Made by a program: the position numbers and the translations under genes
Origin: Globodera rostochiensis
Taxonomy: Eukaryota > Nematoda > Chromadorea > Rhabditida > Heteroderidae
Direction of reading: 5' to 3'
Assembly: GCA_018350325.1 (NCBI GenBank)
Contig: JAEVLN010000011.1
Span: forward strand, 2,166,449 to 2,230,448
DNA: 64,000 nucleotides
Shown here: in pieces, positions 1 to 12,100 of the stretch
Numbering within the stretch: position 1 is the stretch's first letter
Layout of the letters: the number at the start of each line of letters is the position of its first letter
Notes under the pieces: generated by a model
What the model was told of the DNA's origin: nothing
The model's database searches: none
Seen by the model: only the letters and a program-made list of their open reading frames with translations

Positions 1-1117
1 GGTAGTTGCACATCAACTCCTGGGTGAACAGGAGACGCGCGTCGTTGTCACGGATTCGGACGCCTTCCTTAAACATTAACGGAGAGTGATCAGACTATCG
101 TAAACAATAAAATTTGATCGAATGTTTGAGTTTTTGAGCACACGATTTCCTTGGATTGAAGGAGTGATCGGAAAAATATAAAAAAACATCAATTTCTTTC
201 ATCTTTTTTTAAACTATAATAATATGCAGATTATTAATAATTTTCATCAGCGGCTCCTTTAAAATAAGTTTTTTCTTTGTCCCACTGATTCTTTTTTTGG
301 GTATTTTATTTCTCATTTGTCCACCTGAAATGCCGTCGGCGTGGCATCCTCGTTCATGTCATTCTGTACCGACGATGGGTCCTGAAGTGAAATTCCTGAT
401 AAATTCTTAACAAAAATGTTTAAAATTCTAAAAAAAAATTCTGACGCCGCCGTCAAACCCGTTTAAACGAAAATCCAAAGCTAAATAGGACCCTAGTCTC
501 GGGTAAAACACTAAAAATGACGCCTAAAATTTTGAGAATGTTTTCCTTCTGGAAAAAATCTTTAAGAAAAATGCAATAAAACCCTAAAAATGTACCCCCA
601 AAATCTTTTTTTTTTTGAAAAAACGCGAAACAAAAATCCATTACCCCCTCGCACAAAAAAATTGGGGTGCATTCATTTTAAGGCAAATATTATTATTATT
701 ATAAAAAAATTGCCGGGACCCCTCCCCCATGCCTTCGACTTCAAACCTCAGCGCCAATCAGTTCCTTGAAGAGGTCAAAACTCATCGGCTTCACACAGCG
801 GCCAGACTCCTCGTCGACATTCGTTTTCTGCTGGTTCTGTAGCAGTTCATCGACAACCTTCTTGGACGGCAAATGGAACTCTTCACGCAGTTCATCGAGG
901 AGTTGGTAGAATCCGGGCCGGTCCTGCACAAAGAAAAGTAATGATTTGTTAAATTCGGAAAATTTAGTCAAATGGTAAGTAAATAGAAATTGCTTGAAAG
1001 ATTTGCCTGCAATTTCTGCTCCAATTCCTTCTCCCAACGCGGCTTATGAACAGTGCCGCCTAAACGCAAATTGGTGCTGGCCCCCGACCGACGGGAAGGC
1101 GTATCGAAGAAATCCAT
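1..1117 (-). CDS. Unrecognised gene, 5' part (runs off the left edge)
   Basis: Four exons read on the minus strand: 1117-1007, 923-747, 381-325 and 67-<1. The start is the ATG at 1117 (MDFFDTPSRRSGAS...). Exon 1 ends CAG|GCAAAT, a GC donor; the next acceptor is TTTGTGCAG. All junctions are phase 0. The second exon encodes a helical, charged stretch (FYQLLDELREEFHLPSKKVV) followed by a Gln/Asn-rich linker and FDLFKELIGAE. The fourth exon continues EGVRIRDNDARLLFTQELMC and leaves the window. No signal peptide or membrane segment is visible. I do not recognise the family; the helical repeats and hydrophilic N-terminus suggest a cytosolic or nuclear protein, but that is only inference. The exon chain is supported by matching phases and codon-like composition rather than by homology. 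Confidence 0.55.
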
Positions 1118-1571
1118 CGTTAATTTAGCCTTTTTGTTTAGACAAAAACTTTGAAGAGAGAAGCTCAAAAACAGCTTTTCGCGTTAAGGCGTCTATTTCG
1201 CGTATCTCTCTGTTTTCCCCCCGGACCTTACAAAACCATAAAAATTAGAGACCGGATTTTGTGTTAATATTGTTATGCAGGGCTGCGTTCGTATTTGATT
1301 GAAAACTTGATTTCGAGGCAGAAACGCGGTTAACGATAAAAATGCTATTCCTTCTTCTGAATCATTTTTTGTCGCTTTTTTGGCTTTTTAAAATATATCC
1401 AATAAAGTGTGAGAAAGGCTATTCAAGGCCAAACCGTGGAAAAGCGTGACAAAACCCCTAAAAGATGGAAAATCACGTTTCCGTGCATAAACAGAAGCCG
1501 GCTACCGGTCCGAGTGTCGAAAGGGTTTTGAGTGTCGAATGCTTTATAACTTTCTACGGACGGAGGACGAT
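1118..1571. other. Gene-free stretch upstream of the partial gene
   Basis: AT-rich sequence between the start codon of the minus-strand partial gene and the first hairpin element. It presumably holds the promoter of that gene. I see no exon-like stretch, tRNA or clear promoter motif. Confidence 0.5.
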
Positions 1572-1928
1572 TCGTTCACCCCCGATTCGTTCCCCTTTTC
1601 AGAAGTTTTTTCGTTATAACTTCTTTCAAATCTAACCAAATCAAACTTTTTCGATATCATTCGAAAGCTTACAACTAGTTGAAGCTTACAAAAGCAAAAG
1701 CTAAGCGATTCGGCAAATTTAAAAGAAGTTATGGCCAGAAAACGCTTTTTTGGCCACAATTGGCCATAACTTCTTTTAAATTTGCCGAATCGCTTTTGCT
1801 TTTGTAAGCTTCAACTAATTGTAAGCTTTCGAATGATATCGAAAAAGTTTGATTTGGTTAGACTTGAAAGAAGTTATAATGAAAAAACTTTTGAAAAGAG
1901 AACGAATCGGGGGTGAACGAATCGGCCG
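1572..1928. repeat. Long hairpin (inverted repeat) element 1
   Basis: Two arms of about 160 bases are near-perfect reverse complements. The left arm runs from about 1572 (attcgttcaccccc...) to 1736 (...agaagttatggcc); the right arm runs from about 1765 (ggccataacttctttt...) to 1928 (...gggggtgaacgaatcg), with a spacer of about 28 bases. No transposase is present. It resembles a foldback or MITE-like element. The arm core GGCCATAACTTCTTT recurs in the second hairpin and in degenerate form near 2080, 29090 and 56200. Confidence 0.85.
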
Positions 1929-1959
1929 GGAACGAATCGTCTTTTTACCCTTTCTACAA

Positions 1960-2160
1960 CCTAAACCCATTAGGGTTAACATTATACCAAATGAAAGCTC
2001 TCGATAAACTAAGCGATCTGATAATTATGAAAAAAGGCCAGAAAACCTCCAAAAATGGCCATTTTTGGAGTTTTTCCTTTTTTGGCCATAACTTTTTTAA
2101 GCATTGTCCAATCACTTAGCTTTAACTTAGATAACTCTAACTCATCGCAAGCTTTTTGAA
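1960..2160. repeat. Degenerate relative of the hairpin elements
   Basis: Contains aaaaaaggccagaaaa ... ttttggccataactttttt with flanking sequence like the right arms of the two hairpins (aagctctcgataaactaagcgatc; gtccaatcacttagctttaac). It looks like a decayed copy of the same repeat family lying between them. Confidence 0.5.
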
Positions 2161-2188
2161 TTTTGATTTGCAAATTCCTTTAAAAAAA

Positions 2189-2509
2189 CTCATCCATAGA
2201 GCATACCTTGCTTCAAACTTAACCGATTTAGAAAGTCTTAACGCCATTCGATAGATCTCGAGGAGCTGAAGCTAACATTAAGTTAAAGCTTTGCGATTGG
2301 ACAAGTTTCAAAAAAGTTATGGCCAGAAAACCGCCCAAAAAACGAAATTTTTAAATTTTATCAAGTTTTTTGGCCATAACTTTTTTGAAACTTGTCCAAT
2401 CGCAAAGCTTTAACTTAATGTTAGCTTCAGCTCCTCGAGATCTATCGAATGGCGTTAAGACTTTCTAAATCGGTTAAGTTTGAAGCAAGTTATGCTCTAT
2501 GGATGAGTT
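2189..2509. repeat. Long hairpin (inverted repeat) element 2
   Basis: Left arm about 2189-2326 (actcatccatagagcatacc ... aaaaaagttatggcc), right arm about 2371-2509 (ggccataacttttttgaaac ... gctctatggatgagt). The arms are almost perfect reverse complements over roughly 138 bases around a spacer of about 45 bases. There is no coding capacity. It shares its inner core with element 1. Confidence 0.85.
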
Positions 2510-2862
2510 GGATATGGATGAGATGGGCATGAGTTGGGTATGGATGAATTGGGTGGGACCCCTTTAAAAACAAAATTTTCTCAACGGCGCCTCACCTCTT
2601 CTCAAATTTGTTTAGAAAAGCCGACAAAACCAAATTAGTAACATATTTTATAATGTGAGAGCGGTGTGGTAAACAAAATTTTAGTTAATTTTCTTCGCGC
2701 GTTTTTATGAGGTGAGTCGGAGGTTAGAACAGAGGGTAGTCAAATGTGAACGAGAAACAAAATATGTTGGCGATATTTTGGTCAGCAATTTATTCAAATA
2801 ACAACAAAAAATGATGGAACTCAAAAGCAATTCATAAATAAACCCTACAAAATTAAAAAAGA
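2510..2862. other. Gene-free stretch downstream of LIPT1-like gene
   Basis: AT-rich DNA after the hairpin and before the stop codon of the minus-strand lipoyltransferase gene, so it includes that gene's 3' UTR. It starts with short tandem atggatgagttgg-type repeats (2500-2560). Nothing else is evident. Confidence 0.5.
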
Positions 2863-4809
2863 TTATTTAAAACATTCGGAAGAAAAGGATAAAAATGCTT
2901 TGTGGAAGGGCGTGCCAATGGGAAATTGGCCACTCGAACTTTCACAAATTTGCCCGTTGTTCTCCACACAAATTGCACCGCCGTTGTCCATTAACTGCAG
3001 CGTAAATTTTGGCGTTTTGCCGTACACCCACTCATTACTGCGCAAATTGGTCAGAATTTCATCAAAACCTGTCGTGGAAAAAATGAAAATTATTTAAATA
3101 ATAATAAATTATATTCAATTTTTGCCTCGGAGTTTGTCCATTTCACCTCCCCAGCGGACCAATTTGCTGCTTTCGTACTGCAAAATGAATGCTCTGAGCA
3201 CACAATCCGTCACCTTTCATATACAAAAACATTACTTTTTGCAAACCGTCGGGGGTTTTTTAAGTGAATATTTATATTTGTTTGAATTGGTTGGAAGCGT
3301 TAGAAATGGGCTAATCTTCAAAAAAAAGATACCTTTTCCACCAATTCCTCCGTGCTGACCAAATGGTTTGTGCCGCGCTTTATGTGTTGTGCCAAATTGC
3401 CCACCGATTTTGCGGGAACGCTTCGACTTGCATTTGTCTCAATTCGATTCTTAATAAATTTTCATTGCATTTAAAAGAATTCAAATTAACTATTTTTTTA
3501 CGGTTCCAACCAGGGACGTAGCTAGAAAAAAATTTCGGAGGGGGGAATTGATCCATCTGAGCGCGGCGCTCAGCTGGCATTCCCATTTGAGCGCCAGGAG
3601 CGGCCCGGTGGTGCCGATAGGCGCCGCCGGGAAAATTTTTTTGATTTTTGATGGCAATTTGTTAAGAAAATTGATCAAAAAGCTGTAAAAGTGTAAAACA
3701 ATAGGGTCCCCCCTCTTGTTTTTTTTTCTGAAATTTCATTTCGGGGGGGGGGAGGGAATTCCCCCCCCGCCCCCCCCTGGCTACGTCCCTGGTTCCAACA
3801 GCCCTAAAACCATTTCAAGACTTTATGAGTAAATTCGTTCATTTAACCAACTTTGAACGGCGAATTGAGTGAGTGCCGAAGTGCGTCCATGCCGACATCG
3901 ACCAGCAGAGTGAAGTGGTGATAGGCCCGGCCACGCGCAATTCGGGCGGCGGTGCCCGACACTTTGGCGCCTCCATTTGGCGGCTTCCCAATAAGCAAAT
4001 CGTCACGCGAATTTGCGATCAGCCTTGAAGTGCCAATGCCAACATCGTCGGATGGGCGGCAAAGCAATTCGGCATTCAAAAAATGTGCCAAAATTTGCAA
4101 ATTTCTTTTGCGCGAATGTCCTTCATGTGTGGTCAGCAAACTGATGTTTAGGTTGCCTGAAAAGAAACAAATTGGGGAAATGAGAGCAAATTGAAACAAA
4201 AAATGAAATCCCATTCCCGGGCTTTGTCTGATTGGCATCAAAGACGATGGACCTCCATTATTGCAACCGGATTTAAAAATGATTGTTTTATCTACAACTT
4301 CCCCTCCCCCCAACAACAAAAAAACCTTCGTCGTGGTAAACGGCGCCTCCCCCGCTGTGCCTTCGCGCCAGTCGTATCCCATTGGCTTGGCAGAAGTGCA
4401 CATCGCTTTCCAACCACGGGTTTTGATATCGGCCAATCACAACTGCTGGGGAATTCCTTGGGCAATCGTTTAGCGAAAAAGGCACAATTAAAGAGGGTTC
4501 TGTCTACTAATAATCCGGGAACTCATTTTTTGCTTTAAAAGCGTCAAATTTACGACAATAAATGCCAATTCGATCGAACCACGAAACCAAAATCGAACAT
4601 TTAATGAACTTTTTTAAGGGTAGAAAATACTTTAATTTCATTAAACATTCGCCCTATGCAGTCAACCTCCAAATCAGAAGAGAATCGCCATTGCTGCACA
4701 TGTTGTGGTTTCGAAAAAGCCATTCTTCAAACGCGAGATTCTCGAAAATACATCGAGAGGATGACACAAAAACAGTGACCAAGCTCAAACTTTTTGTTCC
4801 AAATGCCAT
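2863..4809 (-). CDS. Lipoyltransferase 1 / lipoate-protein ligase A family (LIPT1-like)
   Basis: Six exons on the minus strand: 4809-4667, 4456-4326, 4156-3852, 3449-3333, 3213-3147 and 3068-2863. The protein belongs to the biotin/lipoate protein ligase fold and should move lipoyl groups onto mitochondrial 2-oxo-acid dehydrogenase subunits. Visible hallmarks in order: [17 protein letters not shown] (N-terminal helix), [29 protein letters not shown] (substrate loop), [22 protein letters not shown] (catalytic-type lysine and SGTA), and [13 protein letters not shown] in the C-terminal domain. These match the animal LIPT1 order and spacing. The start [18 protein letters not shown] gives a short leader that could be mitochondrial. 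All exon junctions are in phase and use GT-AG. Intron 3 carries a hAT-type MITE. It appears intact and functional. Confidence 0.92.
3511..3791. mobile_element. hAT-type MITE, copy 1 (in LIPT1-like intron 3)
   Basis: Perfect 12-base terminal inverted repeats CAGGGACGTAGC / GCTACGTCCCTG flank 281 bases. The element is bordered by a perfect 8-base target-site duplication GTTCCAAC at 3503-3510 and 3792-3799. Eight-base duplications and CAGGG-type ends are typical of the hAT superfamily. There is no transposase. A second copy lies at 37650-37942. The interior holds gagcgcggcgctca, a GTGCCGATAGGCGCCGCC hairpin motif and poly-C/G tracts. Confidence 0.93.
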
Positions 4810-6139
4810 TCAGGCATAAAAAGTGCAGTCAAATGATTTGAATTGAACATTTTTAATATTTAATTTCAAAAATTGACAGAAAAAGTAGTAGACCGGAATT
4901 TACAGTTTAACCTATTCTTTATTTTGCAAAAGGGTTGACGAGAGAAGCCAAAAATAGCATTCATTTCATGAAATTGGATTTTGCAACTGCAAAGAGTTAA
5001 TAATTTTTGAAATTGCCTTTACATTAATGGAAATATTATTGAGAATGAAAATGAAAGGCGTTTTTTTCTGTGTTTATCTATGCCAATTCCGCTTGCTCCC
5101 TTTTCCTTCTCTGCCACATTGTTTCGTTTCTTTTCCGCAGACATTGCACACACTCTCTCTCCCGTTTCTGTGCCTCTCTAACCGCAAATGTACAGACATT
5201 GCACACTCTCTCTCTCCCGTTTCTGTGCCTCTCTAACCGCAAATGCAACCCATCAAATAATTTACTCTCCAATCGTCTCCATCCTATAAAAGAACAGTGC
5301 ACTCGACTCGTTCCATTGGCGAACATTGGTCTGATGCCGTTTCCTGCATTCGACTGGAAGGCTCACCAAACTGTTCTCGGATGGCATCTCAAATGCCCAA
5401 GCGAGTCGAGTCGACCGACCCTCCGTGCACGGAGTCTCATCTCCCATCACAAAAGCGCCCTAAAGAGGCAGCTCAATAAAACTGGCCACGGCCAATGAAA
5501 CATGGAGACAGTGTGATGCCACCGACTGAGTGCAGTTGCATCCGGTTGGAGTCAGACCCCGCGATGTTCGCCCAATTTTTTATATTTTTTAAAAATATCA
5601 CTTGGCTCGATTAAAATAAATTTTTATTTAAATAGTCTATTAGCCAGGGAAACTTATAATTGCAACCACATAAGTACATAATTCCTTCAAATTTGTCAAA
5701 AACAATCATTTTTTCACCTAATTGAGGGTTACGGTACAAGCTTTTAATGCACATCCGGAGTGTTAAGTAAGTCTGCTTTTGATTTTGGACAAATATTTTT
5801 CTGATCCCAATTTGCTACGCAAACTCAGAGAATTAACTAGCGTCTTCCACTAAGCATTTGGCAAATGCCAACTTTGCATTAGAGCAGCCGTCCGTCCCCA
5901 TTCCATTAGGGCAAGGCACCTAATCACACCTCACTATTCGACATCGTCTCAAATGAATGCCGTAAATGTCGCTGCTCCGGAAATTTCTTTTTTCCCTTAA
6001 CCCCCCCCCCCCCCCCCCTCCTCCCCTCCATACATCAAAGTTTAGTAGAAATGCGAATTTAAAAAAAAGAAATTGAGGAATTGAACAACAAGTTTTGAAT
6101 CTTTTTGTGAAGAGGTTGGAACGTCCGTCGTTCACCATC
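4810..6139. other. Intergenic region with possible promoter and a tandem duplication
   Basis: Lies between the divergent LIPT1-like gene (minus) and the guanylate cyclase (plus). At about 5140-5245 a unit of about 58 bases (cagacattgcacac...ctctctaaccgcaaatg) occurs twice in tandem. TATAAAA occurs at 5285-5291. The open frame from 5297 has no recognisable product. A run of 18 C lies at 6001-6018. The region should contain the cyclase promoter, but no start site can be fixed from sequence. Confidence 0.45.
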
Positions 6140-9100
6140 ATGCTTCTTCCTCCGTCTCCACCCTACCTTTTCGAGCTGTTCCTGCTGCTGTTCATCATTT
6201 CATCGCTGCTGCCCCTTTCGGTTGTGCCAAACATTGTGAAAATTGCGCATCTCCAACCCAACAACCCGGCCATAATGCATGAGCCGCAGGTGCTGAAGTT
6301 GTGCGCGGCCAATTTGAAGGAGAAGAAAGTGTTGCCGGATGCAATTAGCCTTGAGTGAGTAGTTCACATGGACTCAAAAATGGAAATAATTGCAATTTTT
6401 GTACCCGGTTAAACACACAATTATATTTTGCGTTGGGCATTTCTCGTTTTTTAAACTTTCGTCTGCTGGCGGTAGTTCTCGATCGGAGACAAAAAAACAG
6501 GACTTTGATGGCCACGAAACATTTAAAAGTCAGAATAAAAATCGGAAGATATGTTGTTTAATTAAATTAAAAAAGATATCACCACGTTCGTTCTTCTTCC
6601 CCAGAATTATCACGATGGAATCGTGCAGTCGTTTTAGCGGAGTTGAGCATGCCGCCTACCTGCACTATCTGCGCAACTCCAGCGTGTACTTTGGGCCCGG
6701 CTGCAACAACGGTATTCAAATAACAAAAAATTATTTATGATAAATTTTTAAAAAATTTAAAAATGCCACAAAAAGCATTCTAATAAAAAAAACTCATGGG
6801 GCAATTTGTTCAGAAATGCTCGTCATCGGTCGTCTCGTTTCACGCTGGAATGGTATTTTATAAGGGTATTAAATGCCCGTTTTTACATAATTCAAAATTC
6901 AGTCCCTATTATTGCTCATTTGTCCGGCGATGACGCGCTCTCCGATCGATCAGGTTTTGCTTTGTCCTTGCTTTTACAAATCCGCAACGCAACCGGATCA
7001 ACTCATGACGTTTTGATTTTTATCTGTCAAATGATTCCCCCATCAATTTCAGTTTTTGACACTTTGGGCTCAGTTGCCCTAACATCCGCAACAGAAATGG
7101 CCCGGGCCACATTGACCTTTCTTCAACTTTACGGATGGAAACAGGCGTGACTACAAATTTCAAATTTTAGCCAGTTTTAAAATTTTTTTTTCCGGAATTA
7201 GGTCGGCCTCGTGAAAGCCAGTGTGAACTTTGATCGATTGTCGTTGCACTCGCTGAAGGGCTATTTGAAGGATTCCCAGATCGAAGTGAACGTCGAGATC
7301 GAGCTGGACCCGTTCATGACGCCGGACGAGATCATCGCCACTGGAAAGCTGAAGCAGCTGCGAAACAGAGCCAGAAGTACGTCGTGTCCACTAAATCGGA
7401 TGGCTTTTTTTAGAACTTTCTGTGCCAATTTGTACCGAATCTTTCCCTACAGCAAATGATTTTTACAGTAATCATCGTCGAGATGGGGCTGGACTTGCAC
7501 ACATCGCGCTCTTTCATGGTGGCCATCGCCCGATCTCAGATGAAGAATCCGGCTGAGTACGTCTACATCATCCCGTGGCTAGCGCATGTACCCATAATTT
7601 AAAAATTAATTATAAATAAAAGTAAAAATAATTATGCTTTTCAACCACCACGACCTCTCCAACAAAATGAATGTCAAAACTTTAAAATTATGTTTTCTTG
7701 CTTGTAATGTCAAAAATTGAGCTCCCCCCCCCCAAGATGCACGACCATTACCCATGGGAAGCGAGCAACATCGACAAATTGGAGACCCGGATGGCATTCG
7801 ACGACACCATCGTGATCACCGCCCACGGCTATGACAAAAAATTCATTGAAGAGTTCGAACTCGGCTTCTCAAAAGTGACCGGAGTGATTAGCAGCCATGT
7901 GAGCGGGAATAATAAAATATAAATTGTTTCATCTTTTTGGAAAGATTAGTTCAAAATTCCACCCGATCAAAATGCCACCAGCCAGTTGGCTTAGCCGTTT
8001 TAGGCCTGGTTGGCATTTCGTCATGACACGAAAATCACCCACAAATTTGCTAATTGTTTTAAATTTACAGTATGCCACCCTCTCTTACATGTCCCTTTAC
8101 GATGCGCTCTATCTGGTATATTTAAAGTTGAAAATTAAAAAAGGCTTTACTATCATCTACAGTATGGCCTTGCACTTCGAGACGCTTACGAGGAGACTAA
8201 AAATGAGAGTATTTATGTGGATGGAATGTTTTTGTGGCGAAAAATGATTGCCCGACAATTCATCGGTTCGAATTACTTTGTTTTCTGAATGCAATTGTTT
8301 ATTTTCAAAGCTTTTAGGCGCAACAGGCCAAGTGTTGATGAACAATAAGGCCGTCCGGGTGCCCAGTTATGCCACGTATTTGACCAAAAATGGCACAATG
8401 CGCATTGTTGTCGAGTTGGAAGCGAGGCTGGGCGACAAGCTCAAGTGCGCATTGTCGGACAACGACTGTTCCGAACACGTACGTGGGTGGGTTTGGCACG
8501 TTGTATAGGGAAGAAAGTGCCCTCCCAGCTGGTCGGACGGTTAAGACGCCTCAGGGCAGGAGCATAAAGAGCCTAAGAGGGACGAACAGCCTCTGGTGGG
8601 GACGCCCGGACCAAAAGGAATTAGGCAAATCAGAGATTTTGAAATCAATTTTTATCGGAATTATATTTTTGAAATTCGTTTACTTTAGCATCTCTCTCAA
8701 ACCTCACTATTGACTTAAAATATTTCTTTATCATATAATTTTATCTAATTACAATTAATTTATATTTCAAATTTAAGGTGGCCCACGAGGTGAACAGCCA
8801 TTACTGGATTACCTATGACGGCCAACTTCCGGTCGATATGCCGAAGTGCGGCTTCGACGGCAATCTCTGCGACTACTCCACGCTGTACATCGTGCTTGGC
8901 GTGGTTCTCTTCTTCGCGAGTGAATTTTTGCAAAATTTGTGCAATTTTTGAAATTTTTAAGTCATTGTGCCCTTGGGCTATTTGCTATACGCCAAAGAGT
9001 TTGTGGTTTTTTAAATTTATTTTCCAACAACCTTTTGAACAACTTTGCGTGACCAGGAAACAACGAATGCTCTACGACATGACGTGGCGAATCCCACGGG

Positions 9101-12100
9101 AGCAAGTCAAATTGTTGGAGGCAAAGAACCTGCGATCGGTAGGAACAAATCGTTGGCAAATTTGAATTCAATCGGACTTTGACTAAAATTCGCTGTCCAG
9201 AGAAACGCAAGCTTTTGTCCGTTCAGCGCTCTTCTGGCTCTTTTGGCAAGTCAATGACCAGTGCCACCGATTCGTTCAGCGTCGGCTCCGAGACGGCCAA
9301 TTCGCGTCTGTCGGCCAAGCAAGCGATGGCCAACGGAGTCCGCTGCTCGTATAAGCGATTCCAACAGACGCGCAACCTCAGCTTCAACAAGGAAGAGCTG
9401 TCCCATCTAAAGGAGGTTGGTTCAACACCAGCAACCAGTTCACGTTGGAGTTCGGGATGGAGAAAACGTTTTTGAATAATCCAATTGCTAAAAAATAAAA
9501 TAATTTTTAAATGATGTCAACGCGGCCAAATGGATTTAAATCTTATAATATCAGTTAAAAATGATGGAATTCGAGAACTTGAACAAATTCTACGGCATCT
9601 CCTTCAACCAACAAAACGAACTGATCGTTTTATGGATTCTGTGCCAACGTGGCAGTCTCGAGGTGAACAAAGTTTCAACATCGGAGCGTTTTCCATTTGA
9701 TCGATCCTTGGGGAGATGCACTCATTCTCAGATCAATTCCATATTATGGGCAAAACACGCGGTCCATATGCCCAACGATATGGAATTAAAATAATGATTT
9801 TCCGAAGCATTGTTTATGTTTCAGGATGTTGTGTTCAACGACGAGCTGAAGATCAGCCGGAACTTCCAAGTTTCATTCGCCAAAGACATCGTCAAGGTAC
9901 TGCTCGCTCTTCTTTCTATTTAACTTGAAAGTTTGTTTCACGCGCGATTCCGAGTTGAGCATTTTCAAATTTAAAATGAATTCTTTCGCTCAACAATATT
10001 TTAATCAAATCATCAATTGAATAATTTGAACGGAAGTCTGAAATGGGAATTCCGCCCCATCAAAACTGTACAAAGTCGTGTTTGTTTCTTTGTTAAAGGG
10101 GCTGTACTTTCTTCACAATTCGCCCATCAAATACCATGGCTTTTTGTGTCTGCAAAATTGTTTGGTGGACTCAAATTGGTAAGAGAATGCCAAAAATTCG
10201 AACATAATTTGGACAAAAAATAAATTATTGCGGCAACAAAAGTATGTTTTGTGTATGTTTCGTTTATTAATTTTTTGTTTTTTAAGGAATGTGAAATTGA
10301 CCAATTTTGTGACGGAACAAATTGTCGGGGACAAGCTTCGGCACAACGAGCTCAAATACATGACGGAGTCGAGGCTGAAGGCGCACAAAAAGGCAAAGAA
10401 GCCGACGGTCAACAAGGACGAGGAGAAGAAGACAACGGCGGGACGAAGAGAGGACAGAGAAGAGCGAGAAAAGGTCAGAGAGAGAGAGGGGTGGAAGAAA
10501 GAGAAAAAAGAGGCAGAGAAAAAGAGAAAGATTGCGTAAAAAGAGAGAGAGAGAGAGAGGAAAATAAAAATGAAAATATAAAATGAATTAGCAATGATGA
10601 ATTGAATTGCTAATTCTTGACCCAATCCAAAGGATCGAGACCGTGAACGAGAAAAGCGGCGCCGGAATCGGGAAAAGGAGCGCAGCGGTGCGGACAGTTC
10701 GGAGGACAGCCGAAGCGTGACGGACGAGGAGTTGGAGCAGTCCAAGAAAATTTACGAGAAATCCCATTTAAAAAGTTTGTTGGCAGGCAGCTTTTGTGGG
10801 CGAAATTTAACAACAAAACTACACACCAACTGTTTGAATGATTGCAATTTAAAAAATTGTGCCTTCAGAGTACATTCAACAGGCGCCGGAGATCATCCGC
10901 GAGTTCATTTCAACCAAACATTTGCCTCCGGGCAGTCAGGCAGCGGACGTGTACAGGTGGGTGTATAAGCAAAATCTGTAGCTTGGTTGGCGTTTATCGA
11001 TTTTATAATCCGATCGGGATCACCAAGCCGACAAAGTCTAAAATAAGAATTAAAATATATAACAGCAGCAAAGTGGAATTAAACAGGTTTAAGCTCGAAT
11101 TAATTCGTTTTTTTCATTATTTGTAGCCTCGGCATGGTCCTCTACCAGATTCTTTTCAAGTTGGAGCCATTTTACGAGCGAAATATGCAGCCAAAAAGTG
11201 CAAATTTTGAAAAAAAATTTAAATTTAAAGCAAAATTTTTCCGTTTAGAAATAATGGAACGAGTTGCGCTTGCCAACGAAGACGAACAAATCATCCGTCC
11301 CGCCTTTCCCAAGCAACAAATTTCGGCCACCGAAGAAGCCTACAACTTCCAACTCTTGTCGGTATGCCGCAATTTTCGAAATACAGCATTTGGGTAGACG
11401 ATACTGTATAATCCACATTTACTGGTTACTGTAATTGTTTCTTTAACTTGGCATTGGTGTGGGGGGCACTGATTGATTTTGACGCAGGCCCTGGAGGCTT
11501 GTTGGCTGGAAATCCCGGAAATGCGTCCGAACATCAAACGGATGAAAACGATGGTCAACGCCAACCTGAAGTCGACGGGAAGTGGCAGTTTGGTTGATCA
11601 GATGATGAAGATGATGGAGGATGTATAAAAATTCAATATTAATTATCTAGAGATCGGAAAGCTTGAGTTCTTAAAATTTGATCAAAAATACTAATTAGTA
11701 ATAGACATCGAACAAAATTTTGATTCCGAAATTCACAGTTCCTCCTGCTGAAGGGGGAATTAGGATGGAGGAAACTTTTAGATTAATAAAAAATTTAGTT
11801 TATAAAACTCTTTTTATAAATATTCAAATAAATGAACAAAATTGCAATTTGAATTTAATCCGATCTCTAATTCGACTCGTTCGTCTCCAGAAAATTACAT
11901 TTTTTTTCAGTACACAACAAATCTTGAACAATTGGTCAAAGAGCGGACGCAATTATTGGAAGAAGCACAACAGCAGGCCGACCGACTGTTGAAGAATATG
12001 TTGCCACAGTCGGTTAAATTATCAAATTTTTTGTTGTTGAAAATTTCGAGCCTAAAGATCGATCGCGGAGGATCTGAAGGCGGGCCGTCCGGTGGTGCCC

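Noticed and set aside
3843..4436. Single 197-residue open frame covering the LIPT1-like exons
   Set aside because: It reads through introns; the true protein requires the splices described, which restore the family motifs in one frame.
5070..5498. 142-residue plus-strand open frame
   Set aside because: Spans a duplicated CT-rich block with no recognisable motif; more likely promoter or intergenic sequence.
10113..10745. 210-residue serine-rich minus-strand open frame
   Set aside because: It is antisense to the cyclase kinase-homology exons; the plus strand carries conserved residues and correct splice sites.
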